Below are positions 61,162 to 64,000 of a DNA stretch of 64,000 nt, in pieces. The translations under genes and the position numbers were made by a program. The stretch comes from Charina bottae. Lineage: Eukaryota; Chordata; Lepidosauria; Squamata; Charinaidae. Every line of letters starts with the position of its first letter. Positions within the stretch are counted from its first letter, which is position 1. Below the pieces are notes generated by a model. The model saw only the letters and a list, made by a program, of their open reading frames with translations, had not been told where the DNA came from and ran no database searches. The stretch lies in NCBI GenBank assembly GCA_023362775.1, contig JALMGJ010000018.1, forward strand, positions 1,364,001-1,428,000, written 5' to 3'.

Positions 61162-61819
61162 GTAAGCCAGAATACTGCAGATCATTCCCTCTGTGACATG
61201 CAAGCAAGTCAGCAAGTCATGTAGAGGAAGAGATGTTCTTGAGTAGATAGATGTCCCATTCTAGATGCAAAGCAAGAGCTGTGTAGAACAGGGCAGGTTG
61301 CGGCATAATTACTCTTGAAACTGGAGAAAGTATCAGGGATTGATAACCTGATTGGCGAATGGTAAAACTGGAAAACTGGGATATGCTTTGGAATTAATTC
61401 TCTTGGATTTCTCAGGACACAGGATTCAGATTTACAGTTTGAAAGATCCAGAAGATTTAAGTGTGTGGTATTATAACAGCCCTCTCCAAAAAAAGAAATA
61501 AAAGTGGTGTTTGGTAGTTGTTGTAGGCCTCAAGCTCTAGTTAATTGTTTTAGCAAGAGTTAGGGCAGAAATTCTGAAAGCCAGCCTGGAAACAACATAC
61601 TGTAATTGAAGCTCCCAAACTTCTGTAGTTCCCAGTGTAGTCTTAAAGGTGAATGGTGTTCTCCAAATTTTTGTTTTTATTTTTGATAAACAACAGGGTA
61701 CCTGAAAGCATTGACACGCCACAAGAGAAATAGAAACGCAGTTAAATTGAATAAAGCTTGCGTCAAAAGTGTGTATTCTCTGCTTTTTGTAGCATCTTGC
61801 TTAATGAGATGACCTGCAG

Positions 61820-63120
61820 CTTGTACTGTGTTTTTATTTGTTTTATTTAAAGCACTTATACGGCCTCTTACCTCCCACAGTGATTCTAGGTGGCCCACAG
61901 CAGCCAGTAACAACAACAACATAAAAACACATCATACCCTCCCCACCATGGCATTGCATCCACCCATGCTACTGACCCCTGTCTCAACCCCATCCTAGCC
62001 CAGTGCTTGGGGGAACAGCCAGGCCTTCACAGCCTTCTAGAAGGCTGAAAGGGTAGGGCTTCGCCAATTCTCAGATGGGAGGCTATTCCAAAGGGCCAGG
62101 GTTGCTACGAAGAAGGGACGCCTCTGGGGTCCCACTCCGTGACAACGTTTGATGGAACCTAGTGGGATGGGTAGATACCCTTATAGGGAAAGGTGGCCGG
62201 CCCTGTGCCATATAGGGCTTTAAAGATGATAGCCAGCAGATGGAAGCCAGTGCAGCTCATGAAATAACGGTATAGCAGAGTGCCCGGAACTGCACACGCC
62301 GCTGCCTTGTGTGCCAGTTGCAGCTTCCAAATGGTCTTCCAGGGTGGCTCCACGTAGGGCATGTTGCAGTAATCTAATCAGGAAGTGACTAAGGTGTGAG
62401 TGACTATGGGCCAGGGCTCCCAGTCCAGGAACGGGCACAATTGACACAAGATGAATTTGTGCAAAGGCCCCCCTGCAGGAGCGGCAAGTCCAGGATAACG
62501 TCTCTCCTGACCCCGGGAGGCCAAAGACCCACAACCACTCCATCTTGCTAGGGTTGAGGTGCAGCCACTTTCTCCCCATCCCGGTCCTTACAGCCTCCAG
62601 GCACTGGGCAAGCACCTGAACAGCATCACCTGCCTGGCATAGGGTAGGGAGCAACAGTTGGGTTGTCACTGAGTGACCTTACCCAGCAGTTTCATGTAGA
62701 TGTTACTGTAAATAGGAGAGGTGAGAGACCCAAGCCCTGAGGCACCACAAGTAAAAGGGGCGTACTGCTGGACCTCCCCCCCCCCCCCCAACACTGACTG
62801 GTACCAGTCACAGAGGGAGGAGGAGAACCACCGCCGAACAGTGCCCCCACTCTCAATCCCCAAAGCTGGTCTGGAAGGATACTATGGTTGATGGCATTGA
62901 ATGCCGCTGAGAGACCCCGGAGGGCCAGGATGGACATACAGCCAATGCTGTCTTGGTACTGAAGCCCACCCTGAGTCCTGACTGAACGGGCTCTGGGTAA
63001 TCTGTTTCATCCAGGGCCCTCTGGAGCTGCACTCCTACCATCCTTTTCAACAACCTTTCCTAAAAAGGGAAGTTTGGAGACTGAATGGAAGTTATCCAAA
63101 ACTGTTGGGTCCAAGGATGG
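61820..63120 (-). pseudogene. CR1/L3-like LINE reverse-transcriptase remnant
   Basis: The minus strand, in several broken frames, reads LQRALDETDYPEPVQSGLRV (around 63020), LSAAFNAINHSIL, LHLNPSKMEWLWVFG and ALYGTGPATF, in the correct order for the RT of the CR1/L3 group. Many shifts and deletions; no intact FADD box. The right-hand 3' end at 61820-61900 has the GTGGGCCACCTAGAATCACT phrase. No host function expected. Confidence 0.8.
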
Positions 63121-64000
63121 CCTCTTGAGGAGGGGACGTGTTGTGCTCCTGTTTGTGTGAATCCAAGTGTGCTTGTCAGCATGACTGATAGTTCTGGACT
63201 ATATAGAGAGCTGTGTCTGGCTTCCCTAGATGCAGTTGCAACTCTCTAGCTGAATGTGTTGAAATTTGTAAGCAAGAATGGTGAAAACTCCATGAAACTT
63301 GTTTTGGCTGTAGGCAAGTGGCACTCCAGGCAACACCCCCTCCCTCCCAATTTTCAGTGTGGAGATGATGACAGCAATGATTTATGGCCTCCCTTTTTAG
63401 CACTTCGGGGAAAAAAGGGGGACTTGAAACAAAACTTTGCAGTGTATCCCAACCCTTAAGGGAATTACTTACATTTAGACTTACATTTACCTGCTTTGGA
63501 AACAAGGACCTTGATGTCCCTCCAGTTTAAACCAAGCAGAAATTGTTTCTGCTTTTTGCTTTTGGGCTGAAATCTGGGGCAGTGAAATAATTCTGGATAA
63601 TCTGAAAAGCTGTTTTCCCACTCCAGCCTTTTGAATCACATTGTTAAAACAGGGAAGATCTTAATGTTTGAACAGCCCGGTTGTGATCTCTCCTTCCAGA
63701 GCTGTGCAGCCTTTTCTGGGCTGAGAGCCATGCTTTGCCTTGCAGGAGCAGCCGGGAGAGAGCGTGCTTCAGAATGCAGCCGGGAGCGAAACTCGATCTG
63801 AATAATTTCATTTTCATTTGAAATTCAGTTTAAAGTTTAAATTAACTTAATATGATGTCTGTCAAGTTATGTTGAAAACAACTTTTGGAAATCATGCGTG
63901 TGTCTGGGGGGGCTTCGTGCAGCCCTCAGGTCATGTGCTGTGAACTTTTGTAAAAGATGCTTTCCTTGTTTCTTTTTATGCTTTTTTCAGCATTCTATGT
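63121..64000. other. Intron 19 end of window, nothing recognised
   Basis: A pyrimidine-rich TTTTTTCAG at 63983-63990 looks like an acceptor, but the bases after it do not encode the expected PDFVVCDEGH. Confidence 0.45.

Noticed and set aside
63983..64000. Acceptor of ATRX exon 20
   Set aside because: TTTTTTCAG is present but the following CATTCTATGT does not fit the expected codons after VDPG.

Overview
This window is part of a vertebrate nuclear gene, almost certainly from a squamate reptile (lizard or snake). The only host protein-coding gene recognised is ATRX, on the + strand. It fills the window from exon 2 (1979-2091) to exon 19 (60984-61161). Exon 1 lies upstream and the remaining helicase exons lie downstream, so the gene is cut at both ends. 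The squamate call rests on full-length tRNA-derived SINEs of the Sauria-SINE type at 8520, 13799, 33974 and 54446, plus RTE-like, CR1/L3-like and Penelope-like retroelements in the introns. Species cannot be told from the sequence.

Coding layout: 18 ATRX exons, all with GT-AG borders and an open reading frame across every junction, give codons 7 to about 1577. In order they encode the N-terminal tail, the ADD chromatin-reader domain (exons 7-9), a long charged region in a 2.7-kb exon 9 with an HP1-binding LxVxL motif and the conserved DAXX-region block, the acidic and basic linker (exons 10-15), and the start of the SNF2 ATPase (exons 16-19: [22 protein letters not shown]). The window stops before the DEGH box. 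After exon 10 the frame runs on for 67 very basic residues to a stop at 43218-43220, followed by about 2 kb without recognised repeats and an AATAAA at 45292. I read this as the alternative 3' end that makes the truncated isoform ATRXt.

Introns: the rest is mobile DNA, often with its target-site duplication still readable. It includes (i) a nearly intact Tc1 transposon, 37160-38759, with 198-bp inverted repeats and TA duplication, close to the Tc1 type of fishes; (ii) a Penelope-like retroelement, 34184-36204, with reverse transcriptase and GIY-YIG domains, bounded by inverted repeats that carry hammerhead-ribozyme cores and inserted inside a Sauria SINE; (iii) three small palindromic relatives of such elements (15678, 16008, 51329), also with hammerhead cores; (iv) a tRNA-derived SINE family whose middle, including the pol III B box, is tandemly multiplied from 1 to 8 times; (v) several non-autonomous hAT, Tigger-like and mariner-like elements, one locus nested three deep; (vi) two solo LTRs with 5-bp duplications; (vii) LINE fragments of at least three types, one of which shares its 3' tail with a SINE at 46853.

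The strongest leads are the ATRXt end, the hammerhead-bearing palindromes, the Tc1 copy and the SINE internal amplification. All calls come from reading the sequence and from memory of the families; no database search was run.
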